Shown: positions 28,983 through 37,267, numbered from the stretch's first letter. The stretch: 44,421 nt of DNA from Leptolyngbyaceae cyanobacterium CSU_1_3 (GCA_012034655.1 JAAUOZ010000019.1:1-44421), one strand, 5' to 3'. Translations and numbers: made by a program. Notes: generated by a model not told the origin, from the letters alone.

Positions 28983-29480
28983 TTAGGGGTCGAGTTTTTT
29001 TAGATCTGAAGGGTCGATCGTTTGGGCGAGTTGGGCGATCGTTTTGCCAGAGAGGGGTTCGAGCCAATCTGGGGCAATTTCGACCAGGGGCATGAGCACG
29101 AAGGGACGATCGCTCAGTCGGGGATGGGGAATTTGCAGGTCATCCGTGCTTAGGATCACATCATTAAACAGGAGGAGATCTAAGTCAAGTGTCCTTGCGC
29201 CCCAGCGCTCTTGTCGCACCCGCCCAAATTGGGTTTCGATGTCTAGCAGGGTGTGGAGAAGTTGGGATGGGGTGAGGGTGGTTTTCAGGAGGGCGCAGCC
29301 GTTGAGGTAGTCTGGCTGAGGGGTGTCGGTGAGGGTGACGGCTTTGTTCTGATACCAATGGGATCGTTGGATCAGGCTGATGCCTGGAAGGCGATCGAGC
29401 TGCTCTAGGGCAGATTCTAAAATCTTGCGAGAGTTGCCCAGGTTGCTGCCGAGAGCGATCGCGCAACTTGCAGGTTCCAT
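28983..29480 (-). CDS. folK: HPPK, folate biosynthesis
   Basis: 2-amino-4-hydroxy-6-hydroxymethyldihydropteridine pyrophosphokinase, transferring pyrophosphate from ATP to the pterin in folate synthesis. 165 residues, the normal length. ALGSNLGN (9-16) and the signature RWGARTLDLDLLLF (92-105, with the metal-binding Asp99 and Asp101) are complete, and PHPRLSDRPFVLMPL is conserved. It is probably the first gene of a folK-Nudix-photolyase transcript; the photolyase antenna may itself be folate-type or deazaflavin-type. Confidence 0.96.
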   Translation of the reverse strand: MEPASCAIALGSNLGNSRKILESALEQLDRLPGISLIQRSHWYQNKAVTLTDTPQPDYLNGCALLKTTLTPSQLLHTLLDIETQFGRVRQERWGARTLDLDLLLFNDVILSTDDLQIPHPRLSDRPFVLMPLVEIAPDWLEPLSGKTIAQLAQTIDPSDLKKLDP

Positions 29481-29612
29481 CAGCTTGTCAAGGGTTTTTG
29501 TAGAATAGGATGGGAAAATTTGTGAACGGCGATCGTGAGCCAGCCTTACCTACTAGAAAGGTTGTAGAGACTGACCCCACAGTGCCAAGATTCAGCAATC
29601 GTTATTGATCTA

Positions 29613-29969
29613 TCACCCAACCCGTGGCAGCCTCGCAGAAGCCAGCGCCGAAGGCATCACTTCTTGCAGCACGGCTTTGAGTGTGTCTCGATCTTGGTAG
29701 CTGTCTAGTCGATGCAACAGATGACCTCCTTTGAACAGCAACACCGTTGGCAACGTCTTGATCCGGTAACTGCTGGCTAATTTGAGATTTTCATCGGCGT
29801 TGATGCTGACTAGTTTGACTTGCTCATCCCAGTCCGATCGCAGTTTGGCTAACGAGGGTTCGATCAATCGACAGACACCACACCAAGGGGCCCAAAAGTG
29901 GACGAGAACGGGCGTTGAGGATTCCAATACTTCCTTCACAAACACATGTTCGCTGATCGAAGACCGCAT
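29613..29969 (-). CDS. thioredoxin with CGVC active site
   Basis: 118-residue thioredoxin fold. The redox site is WCGVC (Cys30, Cys33) instead of the usual WCGPC, with the cis-proline Pro74 in KTLPTVLLF. A Val in place of the active-site Pro alters redox potential. From memory, a cyanobacteria-specific thioredoxin group (C-type) has this kind of change, but I could not check. No signal peptide is seen, so a cytosolic role is expected. It lies downstream of the zeta-carotene isomerase, 48 bp away on the same strand. Confidence 0.92.
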   Translation of the reverse strand: MRSSISEHVFVKEVLESSTPVLVHFWAPWCGVCRLIEPSLAKLRSDWDEQVKLVSINADENLKLASSYRIKTLPTVLLFKGGHLLHRLDSYQDRDTLKAVLQEVMPSALASARLPRVG

Positions 29970-30017
29970 AGTTACCTTTATTATTTAAGTGACATTTACT
30001 ATTGCTTTGGGATCATC

Positions 30018-30731
30018 CTACCAGGGTATGAGACTTGTGACATCAATTAATCTTGGATGGGCCCACCAGAGCAACCCAATGAAGATCGATACCCCAAAAT
30101 AAGACGGACGCAGGAACTCTTTCCACTCAAAGGTTTGACGATCTTGCAAAATAGCGAGAAATGGCAAAATCGAAGTCCGTGACTTGACTTTTTCAAACGC
30201 TTCACCATACCGAGCTTGTAGCCGTCGATCGCCGTGCCATACCCCAAACAGATGGTGCAAAACTAAGCCAATCGAGGTCACCAGTGTAAAAGTCGTCCCC
30301 AACCATAGGGTGTGGGCAATACACCAGATCACCTGCCCCACCATTTGCGGATGGCGCGTTACTCGAATAATACCTGACTCAAAGAGATGAACTTCAGGCT
30401 TTTGAATCGCGGCAATTTCTAGCAAATTGAACGTAGCAGGATAGAGAAAGAAAAACGAAATGGCCGATGCAACCCATACCAAACTTTGCACCCCCGGAAC
30501 CCCTTGCACCTGCCAAAGCTGTAGCCCGTCGTAGCGGTGATTATAGAAATAAATAATCATTGGCACAGCTATACTCAGGCTCACTAGGGCAAAGAGAACT
30601 CGATACAATCGCGCTCCGATGCGCTTTTCTGCCCAGGGACGCAAAGCAGCTAAACCACTGTGGGCGATCGCAAACCCAAACAGCATTCCAAAGATCATAA
30701 AGTGGCTGGGAGTAAGCCAGGCGAGAGCCAT
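30018..30731 (-). CDS. Z-ISO: 15-cis-zeta-carotene isomerase (Z-ISO, NnrU family)
   Basis: Integral membrane hemoprotein that isomerises the 15-cis bond of zeta-carotene in the poly-cis carotenoid pathway. 237 residues with about six membrane segments. Long stretches match plant Z-ISO as I remember it: HSGLAALRPWAEKRIGARLY, FYNHRYDGLQLWQ, FLYPATFNLLEIAA, VTRHPQMVGQVIWCIAHTLW and HHLFGVWHGDRRLQARYGE. The conserved histidines needed for heme binding are in these segments. It sits 104 bp after the kinase that ends the photosystem-assembly cluster, on the same strand. Confidence 0.92.
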   Translation of the reverse strand: MALAWLTPSHFMIFGMLFGFAIAHSGLAALRPWAEKRIGARLYRVLFALVSLSIAVPMIIYFYNHRYDGLQLWQVQGVPGVQSLVWVASAISFFFLYPATFNLLEIAAIQKPEVHLFESGIIRVTRHPQMVGQVIWCIAHTLWLGTTFTLVTSIGLVLHHLFGVWHGDRRLQARYGEAFEKVKSRTSILPFLAILQDRQTFEWKEFLRPSYFGVSIFIGLLWWAHPRLIDVTSLIPW

Positions 30732-30835
30732 AGAAAGAGTATAGAAAGAGTGTGGAGTATGGGACGCGGGAAAGGTTGCTTTTCTCGTTCAAATATCAGC
30801 TTACAGGCTACCGGGGCTTCGCAGTGCAAACTTGT

Positions 30836-32629
30836 CTAAGCCATGAACTCTTTGAGATTTAAAGTGTGGAGTCTACCCTGGTTGCCATTCCAAGTGGCGA
30901 TCAAAAGCCCAAACTCGCTGAAGGCTGTCATTGCGCTGGCGTGGGTCAATCCTTCGATGCGGCTGATGCCGATTCCTTGATGGTCTAATAATACGATCGT
31001 ACTTTGCTCGTCTATGAGAATGTAGCCCCAGGTCGTCGCCGCGATGAACTTTGGCGTGACTTCTAGGGAAACTCGGATCAGCTTGAGCGGCTTGAGGTGA
31101 ATCAGCAACAGCGATCGAGGATGTTTGGGTTCGATCGCTGCCAGTTGGTAGGGTTGGGCGCTAGAGATGACCCGATCGAGATGCACTGCAAGCTTCAAGT
31201 TGCCGATTTTTTGGCTGCGCCGATTGTATAGCATTAGTTGGGTTCCTTCGGCTGTGCGGCGCAGGGCTAGCAGGTGGCGGGCATTCAGGGCGATGAGTTG
31301 AGACAGCCCCAGCGCCCACGGAAGAGGGGTGCATTGCTCTAAACGATCCAAGGGCCCAATTTTTAAATGCGTTCCATCGGCGATCGCTGCCCATCGCCCC
31401 TGAGTTTCAATCTCGGCCACAAATGGCTGATTGCAATGAAAAAGTCGCTGCACCTGATTTTGGCAGAGGTAAATTGATCGCTCCGTCACCGCAAAACAAC
31501 CTTGAGGACGCACCAGCAACTCTCGGACGGGTTCTGAGAGAGGGGTCAGATGCATTTCTTCACCCTGTTGGCGACTGGTTGACAGCAACCCCTTGCAATA
31601 ACTGCGATTGTAGATCTGGCTACCCGATCGAACTGTCACCGTCTCATAGATCTTGGAGGCTCGACCCAGATAGCGATCATATCCAGGAAGAAGAGAATTT
31701 TCGACAACTGCCAACTTCGCGATCGGATGCCGCACTCTCTCTTGACGCAGGCTTTCTAAGGGATATTTGAGCAGCACCCTTGTAGGCAAAAGCAGAGAAA
31801 AGTGGGACGATCGGGGACTCGGCTTCAAAAAAATAGGGCAAAGCTTGAGCGCCAGCAGCATCTCCTCTGCCGACTGAAATCGCCGGGCTTGAAGTTTCTG
31901 CAAAGCCTTGAAAATAATAGCTTGCAACGGAGCCGGGACGAATTCTGGAATCTTGACCGACTGATTTAAGTGCGCTGACATCAGATCCGCCGGAGTGCCT
32001 GAAAATGGCCGATGCCCCACCAGTAACTCAAACAAAACGATGCCGATCGCATACAGATCGGTAGATTGCGAATATTGCCCATAAAATCGTTCTGGAGCCA
32101 TATACGCCGGAGAACCCGTCACGCTGGCTTCTTCCTGAGCCGAGCCTTTGCTAAATCGAGCGATACCAAAGTCAGAAATTTGAGCCGTCCAGCCCAGGGG
32201 TTGCAGGGTCAGCAAAATATTTTCTGGTTTGATGTCGCAGTGAACAATGCCTCTGCTGTGGGCGTGATCTAGCCCAGATAGTACATCAGCAACCAGTTTC
32301 ACGATCAGGGCGGGATGCAGCCGATGTGCTTCCATCAGCGATCGCAGCGTCCCCCCTTCGCAGTAGTCCATGACGAGATAGCGACGATCGTCCACATGCT
32401 CCAAGGCATGGCAAGCGACGATGTTGGGGTGCTGCAAACTGATCAAAAAGCGCAACTCTCTCAGAAATTGGTGCGTCGGAAAGCGCGATCGCTCTAGCGC
32501 CTTCAAAGCTACCACCTGACCCGTTTTGCGGTGCATTGCACAATGCACATGCCCAAATTGTCCCTGCCCAATCATTCCAAGGAGACGATATTTCGATCGG
32601 TTTAGCTCAGGCGCAAATAGGTACGGCAC
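30836..32629 (-). CDS. Ser/Thr protein kinase, SpkG-like, non-RD
   Basis: 597 residues, GTG start at 32629. The kinase domain occupies about 15-270: glycine loop GQGQFGHV, Lys43, Glu58, catalytic HCDIKPENIL (Asp132), DFG (153-155) and a GSPAYMAPE activation segment. The residue before the catalytic Asp is Cys, so this is a non-RD kinase. The remaining 320 residues lack a known domain but are rich in short beta-strand-like repeats, perhaps a propeller. It is the last gene of the cluster, like spkG (slr0152) in Synechocystis 6803, whose reported substrate is a ferredoxin of the same operon. It starts 25 bp after the V4R gene. Confidence 0.85.
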   Translation of the reverse strand: MPYLFAPELNRSKYRLLGMIGQGQFGHVHCAMHRKTGQVVALKALERSRFPTHQFLRELRFLISLQHPNIVACHALEHVDDRRYLVMDYCEGGTLRSLMEAHRLHPALIVKLVADVLSGLDHAHSRGIVHCDIKPENILLTLQPLGWTAQISDFGIARFSKGSAQEEASVTGSPAYMAPERFYGQYSQSTDLYAIGIVLFELLVGHRPFSGTPADLMSAHLNQSVKIPEFVPAPLQAIIFKALQKLQARRFQSAEEMLLALKLCPIFLKPSPRSSHFSLLLPTRVLLKYPLESLRQERVRHPIAKLAVVENSLLPGYDRYLGRASKIYETVTVRSGSQIYNRSYCKGLLSTSRQQGEEMHLTPLSEPVRELLVRPQGCFAVTERSIYLCQNQVQRLFHCNQPFVAEIETQGRWAAIADGTHLKIGPLDRLEQCTPLPWALGLSQLIALNARHLLALRRTAEGTQLMLYNRRSQKIGNLKLAVHLDRVISSAQPYQLAAIEPKHPRSLLLIHLKPLKLIRVSLEVTPKFIAATTWGYILIDEQSTIVLLDHQGIGISRIEGLTHASAMTAFSEFGLLIATWNGNQGRLHTLNLKEFMA

Positions 32630-32654
32630 GACACAGGAGAGGAGACTTCTACAT

Positions 32655-33310
32655 TCACGAGCAGAGCTTTAACATGATTGATTCGTGATCGAGGTGATTT
32701 TCGACCAGCACTTCTACCGCTTCAACTCGTTTGCGAAGCCCAATCACAAATCGGTTGCAGTCGGCATTTGTTGACTCACAACTCGTCTGAACGCAGTGCA
32801 ATTCTTTGCCCGATAGCTGCCCAAAAATACTGCTAAAATTCCTGCTTCTAGAAAGCACACAGGCAAGCCAGTTTGAGGCGCTTGGTTAGCGAAGGGAGAG
32901 TTCCAAGTCTGAACCACCAAAAAACCTCGGTGGTGGTAAGACTGATCCAAGTCCATCTTGCCCCAGCCGTAGGTGATCCAACATTGCTTTAATGATTGCA
33001 GAAAGTCAGCCATCGCCATCTCAGAGAGCGGTGTGTCATAGTAGTCAGCCAACTCTTCTTGAAAGCGATTGTAGAAATTTTTGCCCCACCAGCGCCCGCA
33101 ATTAAACAGCACAAGTTTAGAAGCCTGCCCCGTTTCTTTGGTCAGCCCTGTATACATGGCCTGCACTAGTGTTTGGGGCAGTGCCAGCAAGCGATCGCCC
33201 CGCCGACTCTCTAGCAACCCCATCTCTAGATCGCCCCGAACGTAGACTTCGTGGGCGTAGTAGTTGGCAGGGAGGCGATCGGACATCAAGAGATCAGCGA
33301 CAGAAATCAT
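32655..33310 (-). CDS. V4R-domain protein, second copy (frameshifted)
   Basis: The first frame gives an N-terminal V4R-type fold (YYAHEVYVRGDLEMGLLESRRGDRL, RWWGKNFYNRFQEEL) up to CFLEAGILAVF. It then loses similarity and stops at 32744. The other frame resumes with FGQLSGKELHCVQTSCESTNADCNRFVIGL, the cysteine-rich C-terminal V4R signature, and ends at 32655. Adding one base to the A5 run 32823-32827 gives a 218-residue protein. V4R domains are thought to bind small hydrophobic molecules; the homologous Synechocystis proteins help assemble photosystem II. Base-calling error is the likely cause. Confidence 0.85.
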
Positions 33311-33355
33311 AGGTCTTTTGTAGGGATGAAAGAGAGGAAGGGCATTCGTGAATCA

Positions 33356-33853
33356 CTAGAATATGCCAGCGACGGTCAAATGATTCTCTGGTGCGGTTTG
33401 AGAGAGGGTGTTTTGGGACAGGGCAAAGAATGGCTCTAAAAGGGCCATCTGCTTGGGCGCTAGGGCTTTGCTGAGGACTTGGATCGTCAGCGCAGACGTA
33501 GCAGTATCGATCGCCTGCGTGTTGTGGATCTGCACCACACCGCTTAACCAGTTCAACAATCGAGACTGGACAAAGCCTTCATCTGCTAACAACATGCCCA
33601 TCGCACAATATCGCAATATCAAAATGCCATGTTTGAGGCTGCGTTCTATGCGGTCTGGGTGAGCGTCAGGCTGCTGAATTTGTAGCTGGTCAGCCACCTG
33701 CTGCATCAGGGTCAACTCTTGATCGCGCAAGATTCGGTAAATGCTGACTCGCTCAGGCAAAGATACGACGTATTGACCCAAACTCCGCAGTTCTTCGGTC
33801 TTGAGATAGCGGTTTTCGGCTTCATCAAAAACAGTTTCGATCGGGGATTGCAT
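33356..33853 (-). CDS. phycobilisome-fold protein without bilin cysteine (copy 1)
   Basis: 165 residues from the ATG at 33853; the frame extends to a TTG at 33868. It is an all-helical globin-like phycobiliprotein fold: an N-terminal helix pair (YLKTEELRSLGQYVVSLPERV), a central SLKHGILILRYCAMGMLLAD and C-terminal helices. In true phycobiliproteins CxRD precedes LRY and the Cys holds the bilin; here that position is Ser, so a thioether-linked chromophore is unlikely. It is similar in kind to slr0146 or slr0149 of Synechocystis. It precedes the second V4R gene by 45 bp. Confidence 0.8.
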   Translation of the reverse strand: MQSPIETVFDEAENRYLKTEELRSLGQYVVSLPERVSIYRILRDQELTLMQQVADQLQIQQPDAHPDRIERSLKHGILILRYCAMGMLLADEGFVQSRLLNWLSGVVQIHNTQAIDTATSALTIQVLSKALAPKQMALLEPFFALSQNTLSQTAPENHLTVAGIF

Positions 33854-33925
33854 GGCAGAAAAACTCAAAAACTATGAATAGATGAGGATGGGTGCGCGAG
33901 AAAGGGGGGGTGAGGCAGAGACGCA

Positions 33926-34237
33926 TTAGCTGAACAAGTCTGAGAAGTCAGTCAGGGTGAAGGTTTCGTCTGAGGACGGCTTGAGGTCGATCGCTTCAGG
34001 CTCCTCGATCGCGGCGGCAGGCGACGAGAACGTAGAACCATCCCAATTGACTGCTGCAAAAAACTGACCGACGCTGAGGGTGAGTTCGAGGGCTGTGTTT
34101 TCGTCGAGCAGCGAGGCAAATTTGATTGCCTGGACGGCGATCGATTGGTCTTCCCAGTTGCAGGTTTTAAAAAACTCTTGCACAGAAGACTGAAGCCAGG
34201 ATGGCTCGTGGGAGCCTAGAAGCGTGATGCCCTTCAT
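33926..34237 (-). CDS. small conserved protein, slr0145-like
   Basis: 103 residues, acidic at the C terminus (SSDETFTLTDFSDLFS). It has no membrane segment or known domain. The first half (EPSWLQSSVQEFFKTCNWED...AIKFASL) is amphipathic helix. Its start overlaps the stop of the upstream V4R gene by 4 bp, so it is translationally coupled. In the Synechocystis operon a small gene follows the first V4R gene in the same way; function is unknown. Confidence 0.78.
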   Translation of the reverse strand: MKGITLLGSHEPSWLQSSVQEFFKTCNWEDQSIAVQAIKFASLLDENTALELTLSVGQFFAAVNWDGSTFSSPAAAIEEPEAIDLKPSSDETFTLTDFSDLFS

Positions 34238-34914
34238 CGCAGTTCTCCTGAGCGCAGATGCTTTTCGATGTCTCTGGCCGTTGCGCCTTCGTTGAGCCAG
34301 AAGGACGCTGCATCAATTCGTTCCTGTCCACCCAGGAGAAATTTGCAGTAGGTTTCGCCCATCGAATAGCACTGAATTTCGATGCAACTCAGTTGTTTTT
34401 TTACCAATTCGGTAAAGAACCCGGCAAATAGCCCAGCGTAAAGATAGCAGACTGGTTTGCCAACATCGCCCAAGGTACGCGCCACAGCCGAGTCGAAGAC
34501 GTTGATAAACATAAAGCCCTGTTTACGATCGCCCAAGTCTACTTCCCATCGCCCCCAGCCCTGAGCGGTAAAGGGCCACCACCAGGTTTCGAGGAGGAAC
34601 ATGAGGTTGGTTTGGCGCATGTTGCGATCGAATTCTTTCTCAAACCACTTCTCAAAGAAGAAAGCATCTTTTTGGCCCCACTCACAGCCGATCGTATATA
34701 TCGTTGCGGCCGAGGCATCGCCGACTTCTTCTTCTAAGCCTTCGACTAGCCCGATAATAAAGTCTTCGGTTGTGAGGACGTTTTGGCCGTCGTTCCAGTC
34801 TACGATGTTGCCCCGCTCCGCATTAAATTGGAAAAATTCTTGAAACCCATAGTGATTGTGTTTTTTGGGGTTTCTGAGCTTCGCGGGGTTTTGGTGAGAA
34901 AGTTCAATTGTCAT
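34234..34914 (-). CDS. V4R-domain protein, slr0144-like
   Basis: 226 residues from the ATG at 34914, which has a GGAG sequence 6 bp upstream; the open frame extends to a TTG at 34929. It contains a conserved FQFNAERGNIVDWNDGQNV start and a C-terminal V4R domain with GWGRWEVDLGDRKQGFMFINVFDS, YAGLFAGFFTELVKKQLSCIE and QCYSMGETYCKFLLGG. V4R-type proteins include chlorophyll 4-vinyl reductase homologues and ligand sensors. The Synechocystis homologue belongs to the operon needed for photosystem II assembly; a tetrapyrrole ligand is inference. Confidence 0.88.
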   Translation of the reverse strand: MTIELSHQNPAKLRNPKKHNHYGFQEFFQFNAERGNIVDWNDGQNVLTTEDFIIGLVEGLEEEVGDASAATIYTIGCEWGQKDAFFFEKWFEKEFDRNMRQTNLMFLLETWWWPFTAQGWGRWEVDLGDRKQGFMFINVFDSAVARTLGDVGKPVCYLYAGLFAGFFTELVKKQLSCIEIQCYSMGETYCKFLLGGQERIDAASFWLNEGATARDIEKHLRSGELR

Positions 34915-34989
34915 GGGTTTCTCCGGCAAGGCGTAACGGGAGCAAAAATTACAGTTATTAAAATTATTTTAGGACTCATGCAATGCTCT

Positions 34990-35100
34990 CAGAAGCCCTC
35001 ACCTCTAGCCTCTCTAGCTCCTCTCTCCCTAGGGAGAGGAGAACCAGATTTCTAGCTCCCCTTCTCCCCAAGGAGAAGAATTGGGGGATGAGGTTGTCTT
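34990..35100. repeat. palindromic dispersed repeat between cluster genes
   Basis: GCCCTCAC is followed by two hairpins: CTCTCCCT against AGGGAGAG (35023-35038, perfect palindrome) and CTTCTCC against GGAGAAG (35061-35067 and 35072-35078). A related block ends the window at 44383-44419. The 34915-35217 gap otherwise shows no gene; the repeat may shape the transcript between the phycobilisome-like and V4R genes. Confidence 0.7.
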
Positions 35101-35217
35101 GGGTTGCGTAAGCCCTGTTATTTAAAGTATCCAAGTTGCCAATGTGACCTGTATACCACGTGTGACTCGGCCAGATTTCTTGGGTTCAGTGTTCCCTTGA
35201 CACTCAGAATCTAACGG

Positions 35218-35727
35218 CTACACTGTGCCCAACATTCGGCGGTTGACTTCTAGAATGGGCAAAAATAAACTCGCTTGTTCTGCTGTCAAATGCTGTTTGA
35301 CGACTTCTTGCATGATGGTGTAGGTGACGTTGCAGCTACGCTGAGCACCAAACGCCCGCATGATGGTCTGAAACCAAAACAGCAGCCGTTCTCGCAAAGT
35401 ATCAGGGTCGTCGAGCAGCATTGCCGCCGCAGAGTAGCGCAAAACGCGCAGGGTGTCTCGCTTCCATTTAGTGGTGATATCTTCGTTGCCACTGCGAAAC
35501 AGGGTGGGGTCGATCGCCCTCATTTTGGTTTGCACCTGCTGCATAATGGTTGCTTCACAGACCTGAAGCCTTTGGTAGGTTTGGACGCGCAACTCAAACG
35601 ATCGTACGTAATCGGTCACAAAGCTCAGTTCTTCATCGGTGGCATATCGCCCTTCTGCCTCCAAACTCAAGCGCTGCATTTGATTCAACATTTGGCTTTC
35701 TCTCTGAATCGATCGTTCTTGCAGCAT
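35218..35727 (-). CDS. phycobilisome-fold protein without bilin cysteine (copy 2)
   Basis: 169 residues, helical globin-like fold (YATDEELSFVTDYVRSFELRV, then KWKRDTLRVLRYSAAAMLLDDP and C-terminal helices). It resembles copy 1 in length and motif order. At the CxRD position the sequence is W-K-R-D, so the bilin-attaching Cys is missing. An inner ATG at 35691 could be the start. It lies about 290 bp upstream of the V4R gene and 68 bp after the ferredoxin. Confidence 0.8.
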   Translation of the reverse strand: MLQERSIQRESQMLNQMQRLSLEAEGRYATDEELSFVTDYVRSFELRVQTYQRLQVCEATIMQQVQTKMRAIDPTLFRSGNEDITTKWKRDTLRVLRYSAAAMLLDDPDTLRERLLFWFQTIMRAFGAQRSCNVTYTIMQEVVKQHLTAEQASLFLPILEVNRRMLGTV

Positions 35728-35795
35728 TCCCAGATTTAAAGTTCTGGTAACTCAAGAGGGATGGGGAGGGGATAGGGGAGGGTGCGACTCTTGCT

Positions 35796-36281
35796 TTAGA
35801 GACTTGATGAGTTGGAGAAGTAGCTAGAAACGTTGAAACTGGTGGTGTCTTCGAGCTTTTTGAGCATCGATCGGGTGATCAGTTTGCCAGATTCGACCAA
35901 AATTTGCCCAGTCAGAGGGTGCAGGAGGTCTTGTTCGGCGCGTCGTCCGATCAGGCCTTCTATGTCTTTGAGGGAGTTGATGTACATCCCAGGGGGCAAC
36001 TCAACGACGACTCCATTCTGTAATACGCGAGCCTGGCAGGCAAGCCGAGAATTTGATTTGCAGGAGGTAATGACTTCCAGGGTACGTTGTTCGCGGCGAT
36101 TGATTGGGGAGAGCGATTCCATGCCGTCTTGGACGTAAACGTGGCAGGTGGCACACATTCCGCGCCCGCCACATTCTCTCAGCACATCCAGATCTTTGTT
36201 AATCAAGACCGAGAGGAGATTAGCATTGGTTTCGACGGAGGTTTGTTGAGCGATCGGTTCAAGTCTGACAGTCTTAGACAT
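35796..36281 (-). CDS. 2Fe-2S ferredoxin with C-terminal extension
   Basis: 161 residues from the ATG at 36281; the frame extends to a TTG at 36317. The plant-type 2Fe-2S motif is complete: Cys-x5-Cys-x2-Cys in RECGGRGMCATCHVYV, and a fourth cysteine in SRLACQA. About 60 residues follow the ferredoxin fold (GMYINSLKDIEGLIG...). It matches the ferredoxin (slr0148 type) of the Synechocystis cluster, reported as a substrate of the kinase SpkG. Its partner is not known from the sequence. Confidence 0.88.
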   Translation of the reverse strand: MSKTVRLEPIAQQTSVETNANLLSVLINKDLDVLRECGGRGMCATCHVYVQDGMESLSPINRREQRTLEVITSCKSNSRLACQARVLQNGVVVELPPGMYINSLKDIEGLIGRRAEQDLLHPLTGQILVESGKLITRSMLKKLEDTTSFNVSSYFSNSSSL

Positions 36282-36324
36282 GGGGAATAAAGGAGTAGGG
36301 GAAGAGACAAGAAGCAAGAAAAAA

Positions 36325-37242
36325 TTAAGTGAGTAGAAGGAGTTTTTGTTGAGGGTTTAAAGCGTTTTGTTCGACGATCGATCCGAAGTTGCGTACTGCT
36401 TGAGAACAGCGATGTATAAAAGCGGCAACCCATTCGCGAATCCATTGGTGTTGCTCGGCGCTAATGAGATCCGACGTATCATTGGGGCAGGTAATTTGAG
36501 CCGTACGATCGATGTGAAAATTGCTCAACCATTCAGGCTCAGGGCGGGTCGCTTTTAAGTAATTGACGAGCACGGCCGTTCCCAAAAACTGAGTTGCAAA
36601 TCGGCTGAGATGATTGAAAGCTGCTAGGAGATCGCGCAAAGTAGCGACAGAGGGCTGAGGTAAGGGCGGCTGAGAGAAAGGGGACGGGTTAGATCCTGAG
36701 GAAACGGTGGGTGAATGGGCGAGAGAGGGCGGACGATCGAAAGCGACCGCCCCTTGACTTCTATGGGGTTGATTAGCCGCCCACGCTGCTGCACCCTGAA
36801 TCTGCGGCGGAACTGATTTGCTCTGTGGGTTGTTAGTGGTCAGATTTTGGGTGACTGAGATCGTCTCAAGCACAGCGATCGCCGCTTCAAACCCTGAGTC
36901 AACGACGGCTTGCAGAGAAATAATTGCTTTTGAATAGGCAGAAAAATTTAAATTGAATCGGGCCAAAACTACAAGAACTCGCTCCCCTTGAAGTTTATAA
37001 ATATAGACTTGGTATTCTGAAAACTTTAATTCAAAAGATTCAAAACCATTGGGGATCGTTGCAATAACTTGGAAGATACCCTGTGACAGTACTTCTTTTT
37101 GCTGAAGGTTAGTCCCCTGATCAACGCCATAGAAAAACGATCGCGATCGCGGGTGCGAAGTCCTAGAAGATCCCTCATCTATGAGAGCAATCCCGACAAT
37201 TCCTGGTAAATTCAGAAAGTCCCAAATAACTTCCTGTGTCAT
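36325..37242 (-). CDS. unknown protein, Roadblock-like N-terminal domain
   Basis: 305 residues, not clearly recognised. The first 130 residues (LPGIVGIALIDEG, then QGIFQVIATIPNGFESFELKF, YQVYIYKLQGERVLVVL) have the strand-helix pattern of Roadblock/LC7-type dimerisation domains. A Ser/Pro-rich linker follows (about 140-195). The helical C-terminal domain (ATLRDLLAAFNHLSRFATQFLG, then HQWIREWVAAFIHRCSQAVRNFGSIVE) is unlike anything I can name. It is the first gene of the cluster, 43 bp before the preferred ferredoxin start. It might act as a scaffold; that is inference. Confidence 0.75.
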   Translation of the reverse strand: MTQEVIWDFLNLPGIVGIALIDEGSSRTSHPRSRSFFYGVDQGTNLQQKEVLSQGIFQVIATIPNGFESFELKFSEYQVYIYKLQGERVLVVLARFNLNFSAYSKAIISLQAVVDSGFEAAIAVLETISVTQNLTTNNPQSKSVPPQIQGAAAWAANQPHRSQGAVAFDRPPSLAHSPTVSSGSNPSPFSQPPLPQPSVATLRDLLAAFNHLSRFATQFLGTAVLVNYLKATRPEPEWLSNFHIDRTAQITCPNDTSDLISAEQHQWIREWVAAFIHRCSQAVRNFGSIVEQNALNPQQKLLLLT

Positions 37243-37253
37243 AAATTTTTAAG

Positions 37254-37267
37254 TTACGTTTCTGTAA
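37254..37267. promoter_or_regulatory. candidate LysR-type operator
   Basis: TTAC-N6-GTAA dyad, which contains the T-N11-A core of LysR-type sites, lies in the 187-bp divergent gap, 12 bp upstream of the 305-residue gene. Binding by the adjacent RbcR is inference. Confidence 0.35.

Noticed and set aside
37254-37267. NtcA site in the rbcR gap
   Set aside because: NtcA needs GTA-N8-TAC; the dyad here has the opposite arrangement and shorter spacing.
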